In this document: in pieces, positions 34,368-41,011 of the stretch | Numbering within the stretch: the first letter of the stretch is position 1 | Layout of the letters: each line of letters starts with the position of its first letter | Source: Streptomyces sparsogenes | Lineage (GTDB): Bacteria; Actinomycetota; Actinomycetes; Streptomycetales; Streptomycetaceae | Direction of reading: 5' to 3' | DNA: 64,000 nt | Assembly (NCBI RefSeq): GCF_001704635.1 | Contig: NZ_MAXF01000110.1 | Location: forward strand, 1 to 64,000 | Translations under genes and position numbers: made by a program | The notes under the pieces: model-generated | The model's input: only the letters and a program-made list of their open reading frames with translations | What the model was told of the DNA's origin: nothing | Database searches by the model: none

Positions 34368-35540
34368 ATGAGCGCATCCGGACTGCGGCCGGTCGTCACG
34401 GAGTTGAGGCTGTCGGCCTTCAAGACGCACTGCCGCGCGGCCTTTCCCCTGGGGCCGCTGACGTTGATCGCCGGACCCAGCGGAAGCGGTAAGTCCGGTG
34501 TGTTGGAGGCGTACACGGCGCTCGCGCGCCTGGCGGGCGGGCAGCGGTTGGAGGAGGTGTTCCGCGATCCGGCGGGGTACGTCCCGCGGCGGGCGCGGCC
34601 GGACGGGCAGGGGCGGCGGGGGTTCCGGATCGGCTGCACGGTGGACGGCCCGGTGGGGCCGGTGCGGCTGGATGTGGCCGTGCAGGCGGAGCCCGAGCTG
34701 CGGATCGTGGGCGAGCGGATGACGGGCGCGGGGGAGACCCTGCTGGAGACGGCGCTGCGCGACCCGGGGCGGCGCCGGGTGCAGGCCGCCTGGCACACGG
34801 CGGGGGCGGTCGCGGTCACCCGGGCCCCGCTGCCCGACGACCGGCTGGCGACCGCGCTGCTGCCGCTGCGGGTGGCGGGCAAGACCGAGGGGCAGCGGCT
34901 CGCGCTGGCCGCCGCCGAGCAGGTGGTCATCGCGCTGCGGTCCGTCTTCGCGTGCGACCCGCGGCCGGAGCGGATGCGGGCGCCCGCGCCGCCGCGGGAC
35001 GGGCGGCTGCGGGGCGGCTGCGAGAACCTCGCGGCGGTGCTGCGGCGCACCAGCCGGGAGTGCGGCACCCGGCACGCGGCGCTGGTCAGGGCGGTCCGGG
35101 CGGGCTGCACCGGGCCGGTGGAGGACCTGGTCACGGCGGAGTGCCCGGCGGGCGGGGCGGTGCGGGCCCTGCTGGCGCAGGGGGAGCTGGGGGCGATGCC
35201 CGTCGAGCGGCTGGGGGACGGGGAGCTGCGCTACATCGCGCTGGCTCTGGTGCTGCTCACCGGCCCGGGCGTGCTGGAGATGGACCCGGTGACGGATGTG
35301 CTCGCGGCGCGGCAGGTGCTGACGGTGCTGGCCGACGGGTTCGACCGGTGCCTGGACCGGCGGCAGGCGCGGGCGCTGCTGGGGGTCGCGGCGCGGATGT
35401 GCGCGCGGGGGCACATCCGGCTGGTGGGGACGGTGGCGGAGCCGCCGGTGGCGGACCTGCCGGGTGCGGAGGAAGGTGCCGGGGCGACAGTGGTACACCT
35501 GGGGTGTGAGCGAGGCACGAGAGTACCCACAGCCGGATGA
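34368..35540 (+). CDS. RecF/SMC-like AAA ATPase
   Basis: A 390-aa ATPase of the SMC-like AAA_15/AAA_21 type. Walker A is GPSGSGKS (36-43) directly after an N-terminal strand that reads like RecF/OLD-type ATPases (TELRLSAFKTHCRAAFPLGP). A late LGDGELRYIALALVLL segment takes the place of the ABC signature, followed by LEMDPVTDVLA at the Walker B position. No TOPRIM or nuclease domain follows, so the biological role is unknown. Its 3' end overlaps the MazG-like gene by 35 nt, which implies a two-gene operon of an ATPase with a nucleotide pyrophosphohydrolase. Confidence 0.75.
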   Translation: MSASGLRPVVTELRLSAFKTHCRAAFPLGPLTLIAGPSGSGKSGVLEAYTALARLAGGQRLEEVFRDPAGYVPRRARPDGQGRRGFRIGCTVDGPVGPVRLDVAVQAEPELRIVGERMTGAGETLLETALRDPGRRRVQAAWHTAGAVAVTRAPLPDDRLATALLPLRVAGKTEGQRLALAAAEQVVIALRSVFACDPRPERMRAPAPPRDGRLRGGCENLAAVLRRTSRECGTRHAALVRAVRAGCTGPVEDLVTAECPAGGAVRALLAQGELGAMPVERLGDGELRYIALALVLLTGPGVLEMDPVTDVLAARQVLTVLADGFDRCLDRRQARALLGVAARMCARGHIRLVGTVAEPPVADLPGAEEGAGATVVHLGCERGTRVPTAG

Positions 35541-35877
35541 GTCGCAGGGCCAGGAGCGGGACGTGCGGGCGCTGCAGCGCCGGCTCGCCGCGTTCGCCGC
35601 GGCGCGCGACTGGCAGCCGTACCACACGCCCAAGAACCTGGCCACGGCGCTGAGCGTCGAGGCGTCGGAGCTGGTGGAGATCTTCCAGTGGCTGACGCCG
35701 GAGGAGTCGGCGCGGGTGATGGAGGACGAGAAGAGCGCGGCCCGGGTGGAGGACGAGGTCGCCGACGTGCTGGCGTATCTGCTCCAGTTCTGCGAGGTGT
35801 TGGGGATCGACGCGCTGGCGGCTCTCGCCGCCAAGATCGACCGCAATGAGGTCCGGTTCCCGGCCGCCAAGCGGTAA
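35506..35877 (+). CDS. MazG-like nucleotide pyrophosphohydrolase (RS21-C6/dCTPase type)
   Basis: A 123-aa all-alpha NTP pyrophosphatase that would hydrolyse non-canonical or excess (d)NTPs to monophosphates. The metal-binding acids are clear: EASELVEIFQWL (ExxE) and EDEVADVLAYLL (ExxD). DWQPYHTPKNLATALSVEAS is the typical lead-in. The GTG at 35506 is chosen because the family usually begins shortly before the ERDVRALQRRLAAFAAARDW helix. It overlaps the ATPase gene by 35 nt in another frame. Confidence 0.85.
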   Translation: MSEAREYPQPDESQGQERDVRALQRRLAAFAAARDWQPYHTPKNLATALSVEASELVEIFQWLTPEESARVMEDEKSAARVEDEVADVLAYLLQFCEVLGIDALAALAAKIDRNEVRFPAAKR

Positions 35878-35890
35878 GGATCTTCGTTTT

Positions 35891-35992
35891 GTCACTCTGA
35901 GTAGTGACTAAGTTATCCACAACGCAACTGTTGTCAACAGATTCCTGAATTCCCCTAGCTTTTCGGCCTGTTAGTCATCACTCTGGGTAGTG
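35891..35992. promoter_or_regulatory. Operator-rich region with two BldD-box-like sites and a DnaA-box-like site
   Basis: Two near-identical copies of TCACTCTGRGTAGTG lie at 35892-35906 and 35978-35992. They match the BldD consensus nTnACnCWGnGTnAn at all but the last fixed base. The first forms the palindrome GTCACTCTGAGTAGTGAC. Between them are TTATCCACA (35913-35921, a perfect DnaA-box-like 9-mer) and the perfect palindrome CTGTTGTCAACAG (35928-35940). The stretch is clearly AT-richer than its surroundings. It probably controls the gene starting at 36037. Confidence 0.6.
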
Positions 35993-36036
35993 GAGGAGTG
36001 ACGGGTGCGGGAAGTCCGTTGAGAGGGGATCGGGGC

Positions 36037-36510
36037 ATGGACGCGATGCGGCTGATCGGTGTCACTCGGCACGCCCTGGCGCAGGCCGGGACCGTGCATG
36101 ACATCGTGGCCGAGGCCTGGCAGATACAGGCGCTCGCGGAGGCGATCGGCGGCCACTTCGTGGTCAGCGGTCCGGTGGCCGCGCGCGCGGAGGCGCGTGG
36201 CCTGTGCGAGGCAGGGAGCAGGGCGCGCGGGGTCCTGTTCCGCCCCGCGCTGCACTACCCCGCCCGGCGCGGCGGGGGCTTACGGGCCGCCGAGCTGTCG
36301 GAGGTGCGGGATCCGAGGGGGGTGCTGCTGGCCCTCGGCGATCTGCTCGCGGAGGCGGGTTTCGCGCTGGTCGGCGTCGCCTCCAACACGGACGAGGAGG
36401 CGCTGTACTGGCAGTGTGTCGAGGCGATCGACGCGGCGGACGAGGCGCGGGACCGGGTGCACGGGATGCTCAGGCACCTCACGGTGCTGGAGTGGGGTGG
36501 CGCGGCATGA
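36037..36510 (+). CDS. Uncharacterised streptomycete protein, possibly developmentally controlled
   Basis: A 157-aa soluble, helical protein with no motif I recognise (MRLIGVTRHALAQAGTVHDI, ALYWQCVEAIDAADEARDRV). It is read as an actinomycete-specific hypothetical protein. Codon 82 is TTA (36280-36282), so full translation should need the bldA tRNA, and two BldD-box-like sites lie upstream. Both point to control by the sporulation programme. The LLM oxidoreductase gene follows 18 nt after its stop and may be co-transcribed. Function unknown. Confidence 0.75.
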   Translation: MDAMRLIGVTRHALAQAGTVHDIVAEAWQIQALAEAIGGHFVVSGPVAARAEARGLCEAGSRARGVLFRPALHYPARRGGGLRAAELSEVRDPRGVLLALGDLLAEAGFALVGVASNTDEEALYWQCVEAIDAADEARDRVHGMLRHLTVLEWGGAA

Positions 36511-36528
36511 CAGTGCAGGATGGGACGC

Positions 36529-37452
36529 ATGGATCTGCGAATCTTCACCGAGCCCCAGCAGGGGGCGAGCTACGACACCCTGCTCAGCGTCGCCAAGGCC
36601 ACGGAGGACCTCGGCTTCGACGCCTTCTTCCGCTCCGACCACTATCTGAGCATGGGGGATGTCGACGGGCTGCCCGGCCCCACCGACGCGTGGATCACCC
36701 TGGCCGGGATCGCCCGCGAGACCCGGCGGATCCGGCTCGGCACCCTGATGACGGCCGCCACCTTCCGGCTGCCCGGCGTGCTCGCGATCCAGGTGGCGCA
36801 GGTGGACCAGATGTCCGGCGGCCGCGTGGAGCTGGGCCTGGGCGCCGGCTGGTACGAGGAGGAGCACCGGGCCTACGGCATCCCCTTCCCGGCGGAGAAG
36901 TTCGCCAGGCTGGAGGAGCAGCTGGCCATCGTCACCGGCCTGTGGCGGACTCCGGTCGGCGAGACCTTCGGATACGAGGGGACGTACTACCAGCTCGCCG
37001 ACTCGCCCGCGCTGCCCAAGCCCGCGCAGCAGCGGGTGCCCGTGCTGATCGGCGGCCACGGGAAGACCCGCACCCCCCGCCTCGCGGGGCAGTACGCGGA
37101 CGAGTTCAATATGCCGTTCGCCTCGGCGGAGGACAGTGAGCGGCAGTTCGAGCGGGTGCGGGCGGCGGCCGAGGCCGCCGGCCGCAAGGGCGACGACCTG
37201 GTGTACTCCAACGCGCTGGTGGTCTGCGTGGGCAAGGACGACGCCGAGGTCGCCCGGCGGGCCGACGCCATCGGACGCCAGGTGGACGAGTTGAAGGAGA
37301 ACGGCCTGGCGGGCTCGCCGGCCGAGGTCGTCGACAAGATCGGCCGCTATGCGCAGGCCTGCTCGTCCCGGATCTATCTCCAGATTCTGGACCTCGACGA
37401 CCTCGATCACCTGGAGCTGATTTCCTCCCAGGTCCAGGCCCAGCTGGGCTGA
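36529..37452 (+). CDS. LLM-class F420-dependent oxidoreductase
   Basis: A 307-aa TIM-barrel enzyme of the luciferase-like monooxygenase superfamily, of the type that uses coenzyme F420 in actinobacteria. Family signatures: MDLRIFTEPQQGASYDTLLS, LGFDAFFRSDHYLSMG, VDQMSGGRVELGLGAGWYEE and PVLIGGHGKTRTPRLAGQYA. The substrate is not predictable. ATG 36529 is preferred over one 9 nt upstream because family members begin with MDLRIFTEP. It follows the TTA-containing unknown gene closely. Confidence 0.88.
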   Translation: MDLRIFTEPQQGASYDTLLSVAKATEDLGFDAFFRSDHYLSMGDVDGLPGPTDAWITLAGIARETRRIRLGTLMTAATFRLPGVLAIQVAQVDQMSGGRVELGLGAGWYEEEHRAYGIPFPAEKFARLEEQLAIVTGLWRTPVGETFGYEGTYYQLADSPALPKPAQQRVPVLIGGHGKTRTPRLAGQYADEFNMPFASAEDSERQFERVRAAAEAAGRKGDDLVYSNALVVCVGKDDAEVARRADAIGRQVDELKENGLAGSPAEVVDKIGRYAQACSSRIYLQILDLDDLDHLELISSQVQAQLG

Positions 37453-37483
37453 GCCGCCCGCCGAGCACGCCCCGGGCCACGAG

Positions 37484-37534
37484 GAGGCCCCGGGCCGTGA
37501 GAGGCCCTGGGCCGTGAGAGGCCCTGGGCCGTGA
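37484..37534. repeat. Three 17-bp tandem repeats
   Basis: GAGGCCCYGGGCCGTGA occurs three times head to tail (37484-37500, 37501-37517, 37518-37534), the first with one change. Each unit contains a GGCCCNGGGCC palindrome, so the array can fold into hairpins and may end transcription of the LLM gene. Confidence 0.75.
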
Positions 37535-37547
37535 GCACGACCCCGAG

Positions 37548-37821
37548 CTAGGGTCTGTCGTAAAAGGGGGCGTCCGGCCGCGAGCGGCGTCTGGCGCAGG
37601 GGGCACCTCCCAGCGGTAGCTGGGGGACCATCGCAAGGCGGAGCGTCGCCCTCGTACTGGGCGCTGCGGTCGATGTGCCGCTGCCGCGGCGTGGCGGGCG
37701 TTGCGACATCGCAGCGAGGGGCCGCCCGCCGCGGCAGGGGGCACCGCCCAGCGGTAGCTGGGGGAGGCTGGTGTCACTGCGGCGTCGGGAGCAGGGCGCC
37801 CCCTTTGACGACAGACCCTAG
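37548..37821. mobile_element. 274-bp MITE-like element with 25-bp terminal inverted repeats
   Basis: The left end CTAGGGTCTGTCG (continuing TAAAAGGGGGCG) and right end CGCCCCCTTTGACGACAGACC (to CTAG at 37821) are inverted copies with one mismatch over 25 bp. CTAG at both edges may be a target duplication. Inside are two direct repeats of ~31 bp (near 37598 and 37736) with the core CCCAGCGGTAGCTGGG, a hairpin familiar from streptomycete intergenic repeats. There is no coding capacity. The right end abuts the Shine-Dalgarno GGAG of mmuM. Confidence 0.8.
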
Positions 37822-37832
37822 GAGCACCCGTG

Positions 37833-38759
37833 ATGTCTGCCCGCCGTACGCCACTGGCCGCCGCCCTGGAGGAGGGGCCGCTCGTCCTCGACGGCGGGCT
37901 GTCCAACCAGCTGGAGGCCCAGGGCTGCGATCTGTCCGACGAGCTGTGGTCGGCCCGGCTGCTGGCCGACGACCCGCGGCAGATCGAGGCGGCCCACGCG
38001 GCGTATGCGCGGGCGGGCGCGCGGGTGCTGATCACCAGCAGCTATCAGGCGACCTACCAGGGCTTCGCCCGTCGCGGGGTGACGGAGAAGGAGGCCACGG
38101 GGTTGCTGGAGCGCAGCGTGGAGCTGGCGCGCCGGGCCGCCGAGGGCGCGGGCGGCGGCGTGGACCGGCCGGTGTGGGTGGCCGCGTCCGTCGGTCCGTA
38201 CGGGGCGATGCTGGCGGACGGCAGCGAGTACCGGGGGCGCTACGGGCTGAGCGTCGAGGAGCTGGAGCGGTTCCACCGGCCGCGGATCGAGGCGCTGGCC
38301 GCGGCCGGGCCCGATGTGCTCGCGCTGGAGACGGTGCCGGACGCCGACGAGGCCGAGGCGCTGCTGCGGGCGGTCGACGGCTGCGGGGTGCCGGTGTGGC
38401 TCTCGTACAGCATCGCGGGCGAGCACACGCGGGCCGGGCAGCCGCTGCGCGAGGCATTCGCCCTGGCGGCGGGGAACGGCCAGGTGCTGGCCGTGGGCGT
38501 CAACTGCTGCGAGCCGGGCGACGCCGACCGGGCGGTGGAGATCGCCGCCGAGGCCACGGGCAAGCCGGTGGTGGTCTATCCGAACAGCGGCGAGGAGTGG
38601 GACGCCAGGGCCCGCGGCTGGCGCGGACGGTCGACGTTCGACCCGGCGCGGGTGAAGGCGTGGCACGACGCGGGCGCGCGGCTCATCGGCGGCTGCTGCC
38701 GGGTGGGGCCGGACCGGATCGCGGAGCTGGCGGCCGTCCTGGCCGACGATCAGACCTAG
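37833..38759 (+). CDS. mmuM: Homocysteine S-methyltransferase
   Basis: A 308-aa zinc enzyme that moves a methyl group from S-methylmethionine (or SAM) to homocysteine, making methionine. Zinc ligands are present: GVNCCEP (Cys225/226) and GGCCRVGPD (Cys288/289). The N-terminus LVLDGGLSNQLEAQGCDL and LITSSYQATYQGFARRG are typical of MmuM. The ATG at 37833 lies 8 nt after GGAG; a GTG one codon earlier is an alternative. The MITE right end touches this ribosome site, so expression may have been changed by its insertion. No S-methylmethionine permease gene is adjacent. Confidence 0.88.
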   Translation: MSARRTPLAAALEEGPLVLDGGLSNQLEAQGCDLSDELWSARLLADDPRQIEAAHAAYARAGARVLITSSYQATYQGFARRGVTEKEATGLLERSVELARRAAEGAGGGVDRPVWVAASVGPYGAMLADGSEYRGRYGLSVEELERFHRPRIEALAAAGPDVLALETVPDADEAEALLRAVDGCGVPVWLSYSIAGEHTRAGQPLREAFALAAGNGQVLAVGVNCCEPGDADRAVEIAAEATGKPVVVYPNSGEEWDARARGWRGRSTFDPARVKAWHDAGARLIGGCCRVGPDRIAELAAVLADDQT

Positions 38760-38828
38760 GGGCCCCTGGCCACAGGGCCGGTCGATAACGGATCGCGAGA
38801 GGCGGAGGTGGGCTGACAGGCTTCCTCT

Positions 38829-39467
38829 ATGGATCACGCGGAAGTACTGCTCATCGGAGGACGGGCCGGGGTCGGCAAGACGACGGTGGGATGGGAGGTT
38901 TCGGCGTTGCTGCGGGCCGCGGAGGTCTCGCACGCGGTCATCGACGGTGACTTCATGGGGCAGGTGCATCCGGCCCCGGAGGGCGATCCTCACCGCTCGG
39001 AGGTCACGGAGAGCAATCTGACCGCCGTGTGGGCGAACTTCGCCCGGCGCGGTTACCGTCGGCTGATCTATACGAACACGCTGAGCGTGCTCCCTGAGAC
39101 GACCGGGATGTTCGAGCGTGCCATGGGAGCGGGGGTGCGGATCGTACGGGTCCTGCTCACCGCCTCCGATGCCACCGCCCGCGAGCGGCTGGTGCGCCGG
39201 GAACTCGGCTCGGAGCTGGAGCGGGAAATAGCGGGCAGTGCCCGCAAGGCGCGGCTGCTGGACCAGCGGACCTCAGCGGAGACCGTGCGGGTGGTGACGG
39301 ATGGACGGGCTGTCGTGGACATCGCGCGCGAGGTGGTGGCCGCCACCGGCTGGGCGGGACGGACTGGGCGGGGCGGCACTCCGCTCGGAGATCGATCAAC
39401 CCGAGAGCTGGACAAAACGATTAGAAACGCGGCGGTGGTCCGGCGATACTCGGACGGGTGTTCCTGA
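38829..39467 (+). CDS. Small P-loop kinase-like ATPase upstream of hen1
   Basis: A 212-aa P-loop protein with Walker A GGRAGVGKTTVGWEV (Lys17) and the layout of small nucleotide/sugar kinases: a DGDF substrate-site motif (HAVIDGDFMGQVHPA) and a lid-like Arg-rich segment (ARERLVRRELGSELEREI). The substrate is unknown. Its last 10 nt overlap the start of the Hen1 gene, so the two are translationally coupled, but it is not a known part of the Pnkp-Hen1 system. The last ~40 residues, running into hen1, look less conserved. Confidence 0.7.
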   Translation: MDHAEVLLIGGRAGVGKTTVGWEVSALLRAAEVSHAVIDGDFMGQVHPAPEGDPHRSEVTESNLTAVWANFARRGYRRLIYTNTLSVLPETTGMFERAMGAGVRIVRVLLTASDATARERLVRRELGSELEREIAGSARKARLLDQRTSAETVRVVTDGRAVVDIAREVVAATGWAGRTGRGGTPLGDRSTRELDKTIRNAAVVRRYSDGCS

Positions 39468-41011
39468 CGATATCCACCACCGGTACCGCCGAGCGCCCCG
39501 CGACCGACCTCGGGTTCCTGCTGCACAAGCATCCCGACAACGCGCAGCGGTTCTCGACCTCCCACGGCACGGCCCACGTCTTCTACCCCGAGGCGGACAC
39601 CGAGCGCTGCACGGCGGCGCTGCTGCTGGAGGTGGATCCGGTGGCGCTGGTGCGGCGGGGCCGGGGGAAGGGCCGGGGCGGCGCTCCGGACGCGGCCCTG
39701 GGGAACTACGTCAACGACCGGCCCTACGCCGCCTCGTCGCTGCTCGCCGTCGCGCTCAGCAGCGTCTTCTCCAGCGCCCTCAAGGGCCGGTGCAAGGCGC
39801 GGCCCGAGCTGCCCGAGCGGGCCATGCCGCTGCGGATCGAGGTGCCCGCCCTCCCCGCGCGCGGCGGCGCCGAACTGGTGGTGCGGCTCTTCGAGCCGCT
39901 GGGCTGGGCGGTGACGGCCGAGCCGGTGCCGCTGGACCCGGGGTTCCCGCAGTGGGGCGACTCCCGCTACGTAAGGCTGGTCCTGGAGGGCGAGCTGCGG
40001 CTGGCCGAGGCGCTGCGCCAGCTGTATGTGCTGCTGCCGGTGCTCGACGACGCCAAGCACTACTGGGTGGCCCCGGACGAGGTGGACAAGCTGCTCGCCT
40101 CCGGCGAGGGCTGGCTCGAACACCACCCCGAGCAGCGGCTCATCACCAGCCGCTACCTGGCCCGCCGCTGGTCGCTCACGCGCAGCGCGCTGGAGCGGCT
40201 GGAGCTGGTGCGGCTCGCGGAGGCGGACGACACGGAGGTGGAGGAGATCGACAACGCCGTCGACGAGCGGCACGACACCGAGGAGAAGCCGGTGCCGCTG
40301 GCCGTGCGGCGGCGCGAGGCGATCCTCGACGCACTCCGCTCGGCCGAGGCCGCCCGGGTGCTCGACCTGGGCTGCGGGCAGGGGCAGTTGGTGGGCGCGC
40401 TCCTCGAGGACCCGCGGTTCACCGAGATCGTCGGCGTCGACGTGTCGATGCGCGCGCTGAACGAGGCGGCCCGGCGGCTGCGCCTGGACCGGATGGGCGA
40501 GCGCCGCTCGTCGCGCGTCAAGCTGCTCCAGGGGTCGCTGGCGTACACCGACGGCCGCCTGCGCGGATACGACGCGGCGGTGCTCAGCGAGGTGATCGAG
40601 CACCTGGACCCGCCGCGGCTGCCCGCCCTGGAGTACGCGGTGTTCGGCGCCGCCCGGCCCCGCACGGTCGTGGTGACCACGCCCAACGTGGAGTACAACG
40701 TGCGGTGGGAGACCCTGCCCGCCGGGCGGGCGCGCCACCCCGACCACCGCTTCGAGTGGACGCGGGAGGAGTTCCGCGGCTGGGCGCGGGCCGTCGCCGC
40801 ACGCCATGGCTACGCCGTGGAGTTCCGGCCCGTCGGCCCCGACGACCCCGAGGTCGGCCCCCCGACCCAGCTCGCGCTGTTCCGCCTCGGCGCAGAGGCC
40901 AGTGCAGGGACCCGTACAGAGACCAGCACAGGGACCCGTGCGGAAACCAGCACGGAAACCCACAGCAGCACCACCACCGACACCACCACCGCGAAGGAGA
41001 CGGCCGCATGA
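39458..41011 (+). CDS. hen1: Bacterial Hen1, 3'-terminal RNA ribose 2'-O-methyltransferase
   Basis: A 517-aa enzyme that methylates the 2'-OH at the broken 3' end of tRNA so that the repaired junction resists a second ribotoxin cut. It has an N-terminal domain that activates the ligase partner (LGFLLHKHPDNAQRFST to ~250) and a C-terminal SAM domain with VLDLGCGQGQLVGA (from Asp303). The Mn-binding residues are Glu378, Glu381, His382 (EVIEH) and His430 (HPDHRFEW), all exactly 12 higher than the residues I recall for the Clostridium thermocellum enzyme. A Thr-rich tail (TRTETSTGTRAETSTETH) is unusual. GTG start; stop overlaps pnkp as ATGA. Confidence 0.93.
   Translation: MFLTISTTGTAERPATDLGFLLHKHPDNAQRFSTSHGTAHVFYPEADTERCTAALLLEVDPVALVRRGRGKGRGGAPDAALGNYVNDRPYAASSLLAVALSSVFSSALKGRCKARPELPERAMPLRIEVPALPARGGAELVVRLFEPLGWAVTAEPVPLDPGFPQWGDSRYVRLVLEGELRLAEALRQLYVLLPVLDDAKHYWVAPDEVDKLLASGEGWLEHHPEQRLITSRYLARRWSLTRSALERLELVRLAEADDTEVEEIDNAVDERHDTEEKPVPLAVRRREAILDALRSAEAARVLDLGCGQGQLVGALLEDPRFTEIVGVDVSMRALNEAARRLRLDRMGERRSSRVKLLQGSLAYTDGRLRGYDAAVLSEVIEHLDPPRLPALEYAVFGAARPRTVVVTTPNVEYNVRWETLPAGRARHPDHRFEWTREEFRGWARAVAARHGYAVEFRPVGPDDPEVGPPTQLALFRLGAEASAGTRTETSTGTRAETSTETHSSTTTDTTTAKETAA

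Noticed and set aside
35913..35921. TTATCCACA as part of a replication origin
   Set aside because: Only one DnaA-box-like site is present and no dnaA/dnaN genes or box cluster surround it; kept only as a curiosity of a regulatory region.
37484..37534. Tandem repeats as a CRISPR array
   Set aside because: The 17-bp units are directly adjacent without spacers, and no cas genes are in the window.
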